A stretch of DNA of 36,746 nucleotides from assembly GCA_003598055.1 (NCBI GenBank), contig QZKI01000004.1, positions 1 through 36,746 on the forward strand, given 5' to 3'. Under the pieces are notes generated by a model. It was not told where the DNA came from. It saw only the letters and a program-made list of their open reading frames with translations, and ran no database searches. Every line of letters begins with the position of its first letter. The first letter of the stretch is position 1. The position numbers and the translations under genes are program-made. This document shows, one piece after another, positions 27,981 through 34,938 of the stretch. The stretch comes from Candidatus Abyssobacteria bacterium SURF_17 (lineage in GTDB: Bacteria; Abyssobacteria; SURF-5).

Positions 27981-28057
27981 CTGTAGGTGCGAATTTATTC
28001 GCATACATATGGCGAAAATAGTTTGGAAGCACCATGCGAATGAGTTCGCACTTACAG
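27981..28057. repeat. 77-bp inverted-repeat element (copy 1)
   Basis: A 77-bp unit with 24-bp terminal inverted repeats: left arm CTGTAGGTGCGAATTTATTC..., right arm its near complement (3 mismatches), around a 29-bp core. The copy at 36618-36694 has the same total length and lies in reverse orientation. It behaves like a small non-autonomous mobile or REP-type element. Confidence 0.75.
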
Positions 28058-28107
28058 GGCTCTGTCCCCGTCAAATCCACACGCTGGAATTTCGCCTGCG
28101 GAGCGTT

Positions 28108-28113
28108 TATAAT
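28108..28113 (+). promoter_or_regulatory. -10 element for radical SAM gene
   Basis: A consensus TATAAT lies 18 bp before the ATG. The -35 region (TGGAAT at 28085-28090) is poor. Transcription from it would give a leader of about 11 nt carrying the AGGTGAT ribosome site. Confidence 0.4.
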
Positions 28114-28130
28114 TGTAGTAGGTGATATGA

Positions 28131-29063
28131 ATGCAGCGCATCATTCCAAAAATCAAGCGTTACTATCAGTTCAGCGAGTATCTCAAGGAGCGTTTCGGCT
28201 GTAAGGTATACAAGGTCACGATTGATGCCGGGTTTACGTGCCCGAACCGCGACGGCAGCCTCGGATGGGGCGGTTGCAGTTACTGTAATAATCTGGGTTT
28301 CAGCGCTAATACGCGGCTTTCGCCGCGCCCGATTCGCGAACAGGTCGAGCAGGGAATGGCCTTCATGCGCGAGCGCTATAAGGCCGACAAGTTCATCGCA
28401 TACTTCCAGGCGTATACAAACACGTATGCACCCATAGAGACCCTACGGGCATATTATGATGAAGCCCTTGCCTTCGAGGACATCGTCGGGCTCTCCATCG
28501 GAACCCGTCCCGATTGCGTTCCCGAACCAGTGCTCGACTTGATCGAAAACTATCAGGCGGCGACACGCGAGGTGTGGGTGGAATACGGCCTTCAATCCAT
28601 CCATGACAGCACCCTTAAACGCGTGAATCGCGGACATGATTACGCAGCGTTCCTCGATGCGCTCGAAAGGACCGGAAGGCGGAGTCTGAAGGTGTGCGTT
28701 CACGTGATTCTCGGGCTTCCCGGCGAGTCGCACGATGACATGATGGCTACCGCGCGGGCTCTCGCGCAGATGGACATTGACAGCGTGAAGATTCACCTCA
28801 TGCATGTGCTGCGCGATACTCCCATGGAGAAAGAGCTCCTGGAAGGCCGCTTCAAGACATTGGAGTTTGAAGAATACGTCAGCCTTGTCTGCGATTTCCT
28901 GGAATATATTCCTTCCCACATCTCCATTCAGCGGCTTACCGCCGACGGCCCGCGCGCGGTTCTGCTTGCGCCCACATGGGCCACGCAGAAACGCAAGATA
29001 ATCGCTGCCATCGACGCTGAACTCGAGCGTCGCAACTCGCATCAGGGCATCAAAGCGGAATAG
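28131..29063 (+). CDS. Radical SAM protein, YhcC/TIGR01212 family
   Basis: A 310-aa radical S-adenosylmethionine protein of the Elp3-like YhcC group. The family's atypical cluster motif is seen as Cys37-x11-Cys49-x2-Cys52 (TCPNRDGSLGWGGCSYC). The barrel carries FQAYTNTYAP, SIGTRPDCVPE, WVEYGLQSIHD and HVILGLPGE, all typical of the group. The C-terminus (SIQRLTADGPR...LLAPTW) also matches. Length is usual for the family. The reaction is not known; tRNA or protein modification has been proposed for relatives. AGGTGAT lies before the ATG. It stands alone between a repeat element and ric. Confidence 0.93.
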   Translation: MQRIIPKIKRYYQFSEYLKERFGCKVYKVTIDAGFTCPNRDGSLGWGGCSYCNNLGFSANTRLSPRPIREQVEQGMAFMRERYKADKFIAYFQAYTNTYAPIETLRAYYDEALAFEDIVGLSIGTRPDCVPEPVLDLIENYQAATREVWVEYGLQSIHDSTLKRVNRGHDYAAFLDALERTGRRSLKVCVHVILGLPGESHDDMMATARALAQMDIDSVKIHLMHVLRDTPMEKELLEGRFKTLEFEEYVSLVCDFLEYIPSHISIQRLTADGPRAVLLAPTWATQKRKIIAAIDAELERRNSHQGIKAE

Positions 29064-29110
29064 ACATCAGTGCTTGGGGAGCATCCCAAGAAGAGAGGGG
29101 AGATGCTATC

Positions 29111-29845
29111 ATGAAAGAGTCCTTCAATGAACAGACCACGGTGGGTGAACTCGTGGCCCAATATCCGCAAACGCGCGCCGCACTGGAGAAAATCGGGATC
29201 GATTACTGCTGTGGCGGAAAGCACGACTTGAAGACTGCCGCCGCCGAAAAAGGAGTGCCGCTGGACAAGGTCCTTGCCGCTCTCAAAGATTCGCTGCAAA
29301 CACAGCCTGTGGGCGACACGAGAGATTGGACAGTGGCAACCCTTACCGAACTAGCCGACCATATTGAAGAGCGACACCACACGTTCATGAGGGAACAGCT
29401 CCCTCGTCTTCAAGACCTGCTGGCGAAAGTGCTCAAAGCGCACGGCCCAAAGCATGGCACGATGTTGAACCCGTTACAAGGCACGTATAACTCGCTCCGT
29501 CAAGAGATCGAACAGCATCTCATGAAGGAAGAGCAGGTTCTCTTCCCGTACATACGCCAGATAGATGAAGCCGCGAGTCGCGGCAAGCCCGCGCCAGAGA
29601 TGCACTGCGGCTCAGTGCAAAATCCGATTCGCCAGATGGAACACGAACATGATAACGCAGGCAACGCGCTTTCGCGGATGCGCCAGCTCACCGACAACTA
29701 CACCTTGCCCGGCGATGCGTGCAACACGTTTCGCGCCCTCTATGACGGCCTTCAAGCGCTCGAGGACGACCTCCACCAGCACATCCATCTGGAAAACAAT
29801 ATCCTATTCCCAAAAGCCATCAAACTCGAATGCGCAAGTAAATAG
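29111..29845 (+). CDS. ric: Iron-sulfur cluster repair di-iron protein
   Basis: A 244-aa member of the Ric (YtfE/ScdA/NorA) family, which helps repair Fe-S centres after nitric oxide or oxidant damage. An N-terminal ScdA-type domain (about 1-60) carries the Cys-Cys pair (33-34, in DYCCGGKHDL). A hemerythrin-like four-helix bundle follows, with iron ligand candidates in EERHHTFM, EQHLMKEEQVLF, MEHEHDNAG and LHQHIHLENNILF. Length is close to the family's usual 220-250. AGGGGAG lies a few bases before the ATG. The protein fits an organism that keeps Fe-S enzymes under episodic stress, such as the glycyl radical activase nearby. Confidence 0.94.
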   Translation: MKESFNEQTTVGELVAQYPQTRAALEKIGIDYCCGGKHDLKTAAAEKGVPLDKVLAALKDSLQTQPVGDTRDWTVATLTELADHIEERHHTFMREQLPRLQDLLAKVLKAHGPKHGTMLNPLQGTYNSLRQEIEQHLMKEEQVLFPYIRQIDEAASRGKPAPEMHCGSVQNPIRQMEHEHDNAGNALSRMRQLTDNYTLPGDACNTFRALYDGLQALEDDLHQHIHLENNILFPKAIKLECASK

Positions 29846-29864
29846 CCGGACACGCACTCTGTGA

Positions 29865-30023
29865 GAGTTCAAGCACTCTCTGAGTCGGACATGCAAACAT
29901 GTTCCCGACCGTCGTTATCCGGAGGAAATCCGTGAAATATCAAAGGAAATCCCTCCGGAACTGGCACACGAGGTCTTTGGCAAGACCGAGGAGATGTATA
30001 AATGGCTGTCCTCGACGTTGTGA
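29865..30023 (+). pseudogene. C-terminal remnant of a HEPN-domain gene
   Basis: An open frame runs from a stop at 29862 to TGA at 30021-30023 but has no usable start codon before 29994. Its second half (RRYPEEIREISKEIPP, then LAHEVFGKTEEMYKWL) reads like the C-terminal helix of small HEPN proteins, which end in RYPD...EALE-AEEV-W-like segments. It overlaps the MNT gene's start by 22 bp, the arrangement usual in HEPN/MNT toxin-antitoxin pairs. I infer that the toxin gene lost its N-terminal two thirds, including its active RX4-6H motif, by a deletion ending near 29850-29900. Confidence 0.55.
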
Positions 30024-30343
30024 TTGAAGAGCGAGTGAAGCAGGCCATACGAGCCTTGTCGCAATATGCCCGAGTCAAGGCCGTCTATGTGTTTGGTTCG
30101 CAAATTGAAGGAAAGACTGACGAATTCAGTGACATTGACATAGGTGTTTTCATCGAACACTTCGATGACTGGGACCTCCGAAGGCGCGTCCGTACAATTG
30201 CGCTGGTGCAGGAGAAAGCCGGAGACGATTTGGAAATCCATTTGTTTCCCGCCGAGGCGCTGACTCACGCCGAACCCGCTAGTTTCGCAGCTTACATCCT
30301 CAAACACGGCATCCCAGTCGCCATTGATGGGAAAAACTCGTAA
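30002..30343 (+). CDS. Minimal nucleotidyltransferase (MNT), HEPN/MNT-type antitoxin
   Basis: A 113-aa protein of the pol-beta-like minimal nucleotidyltransferase family. The catalytic motif is VFGSQIEGKTDEFSDIDIGV, giving Gly32-Ser33 and the metal ligands Asp44 and Asp46; a third acidic ligand, Asp76 (DDLEIHLF), is in place. Intact catalytic residues suggest it can still transfer nucleotides; MNT partners AMPylate HEPN toxins. The ATG overlaps the HEPN remnant, so the gene is now an orphan antitoxin or has another use. It has no strong ribosome site of its own (GAGGAG about 6-10 bases upstream is usable). Confidence 0.85.
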   Translation: MAVLDVVIEERVKQAIRALSQYARVKAVYVFGSQIEGKTDEFSDIDIGVFIEHFDDWDLRRRVRTIALVQEKAGDDLEIHLFPAEALTHAEPASFAAYILKHGIPVAIDGKNS

Positions 30344-30464
30344 ATTGCGCGTATTGTCCTGTCGAAGAGCGGGGTTTTGGGTATTGATGCGTTGCGGCGC
30401 GACATACTGCAATTCCACGGCATGAAGGTGTTGTGAAAAAACCATATAGAACGTAGTTAGGCCT

Positions 30465-31046
30465 ATGAACTGGCATCACCTCGATGCACAAATGCAGTCT
30501 TTTGCCGCTCACCTGACGAGCGAGGTAGGACTAGCACCTGAAATAGCGGTAAAGCTTGCCACAACTATTGCCGCTGATGTACGTTTCTTGTCGCCAGAGC
30601 AGAAAACAGAGATAAGACGCGCTTCGCCTGTTCCACTTGAAGATCGGCTAGTCGAGCCTCAAGCTTTTCAGGGATGGATGGAGCAGGCGAATACCGTTCG
30701 GAACAATCCGTTTGTGACCCGAGCTCAGGTTTTGTCGCAAATCTATATCTGCTTCGTTTATTTGCCAGAGGCGTGTTTCCGTATCTTGGCTGGGGCATGT
30801 CCGAGTGGCTCAGCGGCAAAGAAGTGTGCTCAGTTCCTGAGCAACAATCCAGTGCGCGCTTTTCGAAACGCAATCGCCCATGCAAACTGGATATATCGCG
30901 CAGACTTCGGAGCTATTATCTATTGGGCTCGAAAAGGAAGTGATCCAAACGAACCGCTTGATAGGTTCGAGGTCGAGCAAGACAGCCTTTCTTTTTGGCA
31001 GGCTCTCAGCAGATGCGTTGCCTATGTGGCCTATTCCAATCTGTAG
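30465..31046 (+). CDS. Protein with HEPN-like RNxxAH motif, possibly pEK499_p136 family
   Basis: A 193-aa protein, predicted soluble and mostly helical. The sequence FRNAIAHANW (Arg134 to His139) has the RX4H arrangement of HEPN ribonucleases. The surrounding stretch, ending in DFGAIIYWARK and FWQALSRCVAYVAY, reminds me of the pEK499_p136 HEPN-like group carried by plasmids; this match is from memory and unverified. Base composition looks somewhat lower in G+C than nearby housekeeping genes, compatible with transfer. It follows the MNT gene by 121 bp, so a functional link with it is possible but the gap argues against a tight operon. Alternatively it is a stand-alone defence or hypothetical protein. 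Confidence 0.6.
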   Translation: MNWHHLDAQMQSFAAHLTSEVGLAPEIAVKLATTIAADVRFLSPEQKTEIRRASPVPLEDRLVEPQAFQGWMEQANTVRNNPFVTRAQVLSQIYICFVYLPEACFRILAGACPSGSAAKKCAQFLSNNPVRAFRNAIAHANWIYRADFGAIIYWARKGSDPNEPLDRFEVEQDSLSFWQALSRCVAYVAYSNL

Positions 31047-31213
31047 TGCAGCCAACCCACCCCTTGCCGAAAGTTCAAAACGCTGATAGCTACTCCTGAC
31101 GCAACCCATGAAAGTGATCTACAAAATCATGTGCCCAAGCAGCAAGATTTGCATCGGCAAATACCAATAGCATTAACTTCTCCACTATTTCGCACTATTT
31201 TCGCACTGTCCTC

Positions 31214-31242
31214 TTGACAGAAGGGGATTCGGATGGTATAAT
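31214..31242 (+). promoter_or_regulatory. Perfect-consensus promoter of the TetR gene
   Basis: TTGACA (31214-31219), 17-bp spacer, TATAAT (31237-31242). Such perfect consensus is rare and usually needs a repressor; operator-like repeats follow directly. Confidence 0.8.
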
Positions 31243-31273
31243 GACAATGTGACGATATTGTGACATAGTGTCA
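31242..31273 (+). promoter_or_regulatory. Probable TetR operator
   Basis: Immediately after the -10, the half-site TGACA or GTGAC occurs repeatedly (31242, 31251, 31261) and ends in a perfect palindrome TGACA-TAG-TGTCA (31261-31273). Binding here would cover the transcription start. Confidence 0.55.
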
Positions 31274-31288
31274 GATTAACGAGATTTT

Positions 31289-31930
31289 ATGGCACGAAGA
31301 CTGAGAATCGAGCAGGAACGACAGGCGAGGATGACTCGTATCCTCGAAGCCACCGAACAGCTCTTCATCGAAAAGGGCTATCACGACACTTCCATCAACG
31401 ACATCGCCGAAGCCGCCGATTTCAGCCGAACCTCCATCTACCAATACTTCAGCAGCAAGGAAGAAATCTACATCCATATCCTCGAGCAATACACCGACCT
31501 TCTGGCGGAGCGGGTCGCGAAGGCTTCCGCCGCCGCGGTCACCGTGCCGGAAAAAATACGGATTTTTCTCGGCGAGATGCGGCAGGTGATGAAAGAGAAG
31601 CCGAATTTCTTCAAGCTCTATTTCATCCAGCGGCATCAGGTGGAGCCACGCCTTTCGCCTGAACTCAGGACTCAGCTCAACGCGAAGCGGCGGATGCTTG
31701 AGAATGTGTTCCGCGATTTCTACCGCCGGGGCGTCGAGGCGGGTGAGGTGCGCGCCATCCGACCCAAGGACGCTTCGAACCTTTTCTTCGCTCAGATCAC
31801 GGGCATGATGCTGCTGCATGAGTATTACGGCGAAGAGTTCGATGTGACGCTCGACGAACACCTGAATCAATCGCTCCAGATGTACCTTGAATTCGTAGAG
31901 GACGGGAAACGCCAGGCGCCTTGGTCATGA
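31289..31930 (+). CDS. TetR/AcrR-family transcriptional regulator
   Basis: A 213-aa repressor. The N-terminal HTH (about 14-58) shows ILEATEQLFIEKGYHDTSIND and the recognition segment ADFSRTSIYQYFSSKEE. The larger C-terminal domain (about 70-213) is helical and resembles fatty-acid-type members (YcdC/TetR_C-like) in general shape, but the ligand cannot be told. The perfect-consensus promoter with a palindrome at the start site suggests strong autorepression. It sits 339 bp upstream of the glycyl radical enzyme and reads in the same direction, so it may control it. Confidence 0.93.
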   Translation: MARRLRIEQERQARMTRILEATEQLFIEKGYHDTSINDIAEAADFSRTSIYQYFSSKEEIYIHILEQYTDLLAERVAKASAAAVTVPEKIRIFLGEMRQVMKEKPNFFKLYFIQRHQVEPRLSPELRTQLNAKRRMLENVFRDFYRRGVEAGEVRAIRPKDASNLFFAQITGMMLLHEYYGEEFDVTLDEHLNQSLQMYLEFVEDGKRQAPWS

Positions 31931-31953
31931 ATGCAACGAACACATACATTATC

Positions 31954-31977
31954 TATGTGAATGAATTCGCACCTGCA
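31954..31977. repeat. Solo arm of the 77-bp element
   Basis: ATGTGAATGAATTCGCACCT... matches the right arm of the 77-bp elements with 4 differences in 24 bp. No left arm is found, so this is a decayed or partial copy. Confidence 0.5.
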
Positions 31978-31990
31978 AATCGCCCTTCAT

Positions 31991-32009
31991 CCCCCTTTGT
32001 TAAAGGGGG
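31991..32009 (+). terminator. CCCCCTTT hairpin after TetR gene
   Basis: CCCCCTTT-GTT-AAAGGGGG, perfect 8-bp arms, 60 bp past the TetR stop. It could end the TetR transcript, though no T-run follows; the sequence is also a common dispersed hairpin in environmental genomes. Confidence 0.45.
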
Positions 32010-32043
32010 GGAAGAGAGAATGTCCCGTAATTCGAAATATTCT

Positions 32044-32112
32044 TGTAGGGGCGGCCCTGCGTGGCCGCCCGCGGCGAGCCGCCCGGGCGCCCACATAGGG
32101 GCGCCCCTACAA
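32044..32112. repeat. GTAGGGGCG inverted-repeat element
   Basis: Terminal arms TTGTAGGGGCG and CGCCCCTACAA flank a GC-rich core that itself contains GGCCGCC and GGGCGCC palindromes. Similar GTAGGGGC ends start the hairpins at 1516, 34856 and 35998. Confidence 0.6.
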
Positions 32113-32141
32113 TTGCGCGACAGTTTCACGAGGAGGATTTT

Positions 32142-32251
32142 CATCCGCGGATTGTGCAGATTTTCGCAGATTAGTTTTATCCGCGTGGATCCGCGTTCAT
32201 CTGCGGTTCGAGTCTCCAATCCAAAATCCAAAATCTAAAATCCAAAATTGA
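32142..32251. repeat. Dispersed CCGCGGAT/CTGCGG repeat and AAAATCC tandem tract
   Basis: About 68 bp of alternating ATCCGCGG, CGCAGATT and CATCTGCGG words can pair with one another; next comes a tract of about five AAAATCC/AAAATCT units. Both classes resemble intergenic repeats seen widely in environmental bacteria. Confidence 0.5.
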
Positions 32252-32269
32252 TTGGGGGAGGTAACCATC

Positions 32270-34747
32270 ATGGCACAGGTTGCAGAATTAGCACGACCGC
32301 TCTTATCACCGCAGGAGGAGAGGATCGAACGTGGCGAGCCAATCGGGCTTGTCAGCGAGGAGGCGCAGCGCAAGCGAGCCAGAATTCACAGAATGCTCGC
32401 CGGATTCAGAGACAAGCCAATACGGATGAATCTCGAACGGGCGCACCTGCTCACGGAGTCGTTCAAACAAACCGAGGGCCAACCCGTCATAGTGAGATGG
32501 GGAAAAGCACTGGCCCACATTCTGCGAAACATCTCAATCCACATTGGCGAGGACGAGTTGATCGTCGGCAGTGCAGGTCCTCCCGGACGCTACGCCATCT
32601 TCTTCCCGGAGTTGGAAGAAAAATTCTTCACGCAGGAAGCGCGCCCAAGCGAGCCGGACGATTCGTTGGTTCTCACGGAAGAAGACGTACAGGTAATAAA
32701 TGAGGAACTGAAACCCTACTGGGAGGGCAAGCAATATCATGGTGCTTTCATTAACGCATTGCCCGACGATACGCGCCGTATATTGGAGTTGTATTGCATA
32801 ATCGCACCCACTGCGACCGCTCGCTCGAGCCTGGCATGGAATCACGATTATGAGAAAGTCTTGAAGCGCGGAATCAAGGGGATTAAGGCGGAAGCCGAGG
32901 AGAAGCTTGCGTCTCTTGACCCGGTAAACCCCAAGGACCGAGTCGAGAAGGAACCGTTCCTGCAGGCAGTCATCCTTACCTGTGATGCGATTGTCGAGTT
33001 CGCCCACAGATATGCAAAGCTCGCTCGAAGCATGGCGAAAAAAGAGAAAGACGCGAAGAGGAAAAAAGAACTCCTTGAAATCGCCGAGGTGTGCGAGTGG
33101 GTTCCCGAAAATCCGGCGCGCACATTCCGCGAAGCCGTTCAGTCTCAGTGGCTCATTCAGACCGTCTCACGGCTCGAGCAACGCATCGGCGGAACCGTCG
33201 GTAATGGCAGAATCGACCAGTTCTTCTATCCGTATTACAAGAAAGACATCGAGGAAGGCCGGCTCACGAAGGATGAGGCGCTCGAGCTCGTCGAGTGTAT
33301 GTGGATAGGCATGGCGCAGAATGTCGAAATATACACGGCGCCCGGAAGCCTGTCATTCACCGATGGATATGCCCATTGGGAAGCTACGACCGTCGGGGGC
33401 GTGGACAAAGACGGCAAAGACGCCACAAATGAGCTTTCCTATCTGCTACTGCAGTCGAAGAAGGAATTCCCGCTCAACTATCCCGACCTCGCAGCGCGAA
33501 TCCATTCTCAGACGCCGGAGCCGTTCCTCCACGCGATTGCGGAGACAATAAAGGAAGGCACCGGATTCCCCAAGCTCTTCTTTGATGAGGAGATTATTCC
33601 CTTATTCCTTTCCAAAGGCGGGACGGTGGAGGAGGCGAACGATTACTGCATCTGTGGATGCACTGAAGCGAAGATGATCAATCATGATGCAGTCTCAACC
33701 GGATGCGCGTGGACGAATCTCGGAGCGATAGTCGAGATGACCCTCAACGACGGCAAGCTGAAGCTGTTCGGCGACCAGCAGATCGGCGTCAGCACCGGTA
33801 ACCCGAGACAGTTCAAGTCCTACGACGACCTCTGGCATGCGTTCTGCTGGCAAGCGGAAAACGTGATGAAACACACGTTCACGCAGCAGTATGTCGCCGA
33901 CACCCTCAAAGCAAAGTTTATCGCGGCTCCCATGTGCTCGATGTTGCATGACCTCTGCATGAAAGAGTGCAAGGATATCCACGATGGTCCGATAGACGGA
34001 GCGCTTTATCTCGGCTTCATCGACACGCTCGGCTTTGCAACTGCGATTGACTCGCTTGCGGCCGTCAAGAGACTCGTGTTTGATGACAAGAAGCTGACGA
34101 TGGCTGAGCTGCTCGACGCGCTCGACGCCAACTTCGAGGGCAAGGAAGCCGTCAGGCAGATGTGTCTGAATGCTCCGAAATACGGGAACAATGACCCGTA
34201 CGCCGACTCGATAGGTCGCAACATCGAGGCGTTCTTCGTGAAGCTCACGCGCAAATACAAGTCTGCGTTCGGCGGCGAGCTCGACATACGATACGTGACC
34301 ATCACGGCCCACGTCCCGTTCGGCGCAGTGCTCGGCGCGACGCCGGATGGAAGAAAAGCCGGCGAGCCCATCGCAGAGGGTGTTAGCCCGTCTCAGGGAG
34401 CTGACAAGAAGGGACCGACTGCGTCGCTCGTATCCATCGCGAACACTAAGGCATCAGGATACAAAGAGCGGGCGGCCCGACTTCTCAACATGAAGCTGTC
34501 CCCTTCAGCGGTTGCAGGGCCGGAAGGCACGAGGAAATTGATGTCACTCATCAGAACCGCGTGCGACCTGAAGATGTGGCATCTCCAATTCAACATCATC
34601 AACAAGGAAACTTTGATTGCGGCTCAGAAGGACCCGGAGAAATACCGGAATCTGCTCGTGCGCGTTGCAGGCTACAGCGCGTACTTTGTTGACCTTACGC
34701 CGCAACTTCAGGATGAGATCATAAAGCGGACCGAACACGCTTTCTGA
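32270..34747 (+). CDS. Glycyl radical enzyme of the pyruvate formate-lyase family, substrate unassigned
   Basis: An 825-aa glycyl radical enzyme. The radical site is Gly801 in VRVAGYSAYF near the C-terminus, and the thiyl Cys is Cys464 in CICGCTEAKM, with Glu466 two residues later. The Cys-x-Glu pair is shared by dehydratase, lyase and decarboxylase members (glycerol/propanediol dehydratase, CutC, aryl-acetate decarboxylases), not by classical pyruvate formate-lyase with Cys-Cys. The middle residue is Thr here, where Val or Ile is more usual as I recall. The start is this ATG behind GGGGGAGG; the TTG at 32252 is within the ribosome site. The activase gene is 191 bp downstream. No shell-protein, aldehyde dehydrogenase or transporter gene is nearby that would reveal the substrate. 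It needs anaerobic conditions. Confidence 0.93.
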   Translation: MAQVAELARPLLSPQEERIERGEPIGLVSEEAQRKRARIHRMLAGFRDKPIRMNLERAHLLTESFKQTEGQPVIVRWGKALAHILRNISIHIGEDELIVGSAGPPGRYAIFFPELEEKFFTQEARPSEPDDSLVLTEEDVQVINEELKPYWEGKQYHGAFINALPDDTRRILELYCIIAPTATARSSLAWNHDYEKVLKRGIKGIKAEAEEKLASLDPVNPKDRVEKEPFLQAVILTCDAIVEFAHRYAKLARSMAKKEKDAKRKKELLEIAEVCEWVPENPARTFREAVQSQWLIQTVSRLEQRIGGTVGNGRIDQFFYPYYKKDIEEGRLTKDEALELVECMWIGMAQNVEIYTAPGSLSFTDGYAHWEATTVGGVDKDGKDATNELSYLLLQSKKEFPLNYPDLAARIHSQTPEPFLHAIAETIKEGTGFPKLFFDEEIIPLFLSKGGTVEEANDYCICGCTEAKMINHDAVSTGCAWTNLGAIVEMTLNDGKLKLFGDQQIGVSTGNPRQFKSYDDLWHAFCWQAENVMKHTFTQQYVADTLKAKFIAAPMCSMLHDLCMKECKDIHDGPIDGALYLGFIDTLGFATAIDSLAAVKRLVFDDKKLTMAELLDALDANFEGKEAVRQMCLNAPKYGNNDPYADSIGRNIEAFFVKLTRKYKSAFGGELDIRYVTITAHVPFGAVLGATPDGRKAGEPIAEGVSPSQGADKKGPTASLVSIANTKASGYKERAARLLNMKLSPSAVAGPEGTRKLMSLIRTACDLKMWHLQFNIINKETLIAAQKDPEKYRNLLVRVAGYSAYFVDLTPQLQDEIIKRTEHAF

Positions 34748-34806
34748 AAATGTGGGACAGTTCTTTGCAGCGGGTTATGGAAAGATCTTCATAATGTCGC
34801 TGTGGA

Positions 34807-34822
34807 GCGGTTCGCGAACCGC
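34807..34822. repeat. GTTCGCGAAC palindrome
   Basis: GCGGTTCGCGAACCGC, a perfect 16-bp palindrome of the window's TTCGCGAA family. Confidence 0.65.
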
Positions 34823-34860
34823 CTCTCCGAAGACTCGAGGCGGAACATGAGCGTAGGTAG

Positions 34861-34881
34861 GGGCGAACCTCGTGTTCGCCC
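34861..34881. repeat. GGGCGAAC hairpin
   Basis: GGGCGAAC-CTCGT-GTTCGCCC with perfect 8-bp arms, preceded by GTAG. Confidence 0.6.
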
Positions 34882-34904
34882 GATTGGCCAAGAATGGACG
34901 TGTG

Positions 34905-34926
34905 GGGGCGCGATTCATCGCGCCCC
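34905..34926. repeat. GGGGCGCGAT hairpin before activase start
   Basis: GGGGCGCGAT-TC-ATCGCGCCCC with perfect 10-bp arms, 12 bp before the activase ATG. It matches the repeat at 1518-1537. In mRNA it would be a stable stem close to the ribosome site. Confidence 0.65.
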
Positions 34927-34938
34927 TTGCGGGGATGC

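Larger units (their letters stand above)
31931..32269. other. Repeat-filled gap before glycyl radical enzyme
   Basis: These 339 bp contain, in order: a decayed arm of the 77-bp element (31954-31977), a CCCCCTTT hairpin (31991-32009), a TTGTAGGGGCG inverted-repeat element (32044-32112), a CCGCGGAT/TCTGCGG repeat (about 32142-32209) and a tandem AAAATCC tract (about 32214-32251). I see no gene. The glycyl radical enzyme's ribosome site (GGGGGAGG) follows at once. Confidence 0.6.
34748..34938. other. Spacer with three hairpins between enzyme and activase
   Basis: This 191-bp gap carries three palindromic repeats in a row (34807-34822, 34861-34881, 34905-34926), the last of which ends 12 bp before the activase ATG. 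No gene is present. Confidence 0.6.

Noticed and set aside
31184..31209. CACTATTT tandem words before the TetR promoter
   Set aside because: Only two to three short units; too little to call an iteron or regulatory array.
32142..32251. Possible CRISPR or tandem array in the gap before the glycyl radical enzyme
   Set aside because: The repeats are short, unevenly spaced and lack unique spacers; no cas gene is present.
34894..34938. N-terminal extension of the activase by 15 residues
   Set aside because: The extra codons fall inside a dispersed hairpin repeat, and the homologous part of the protein begins after the later ATG.
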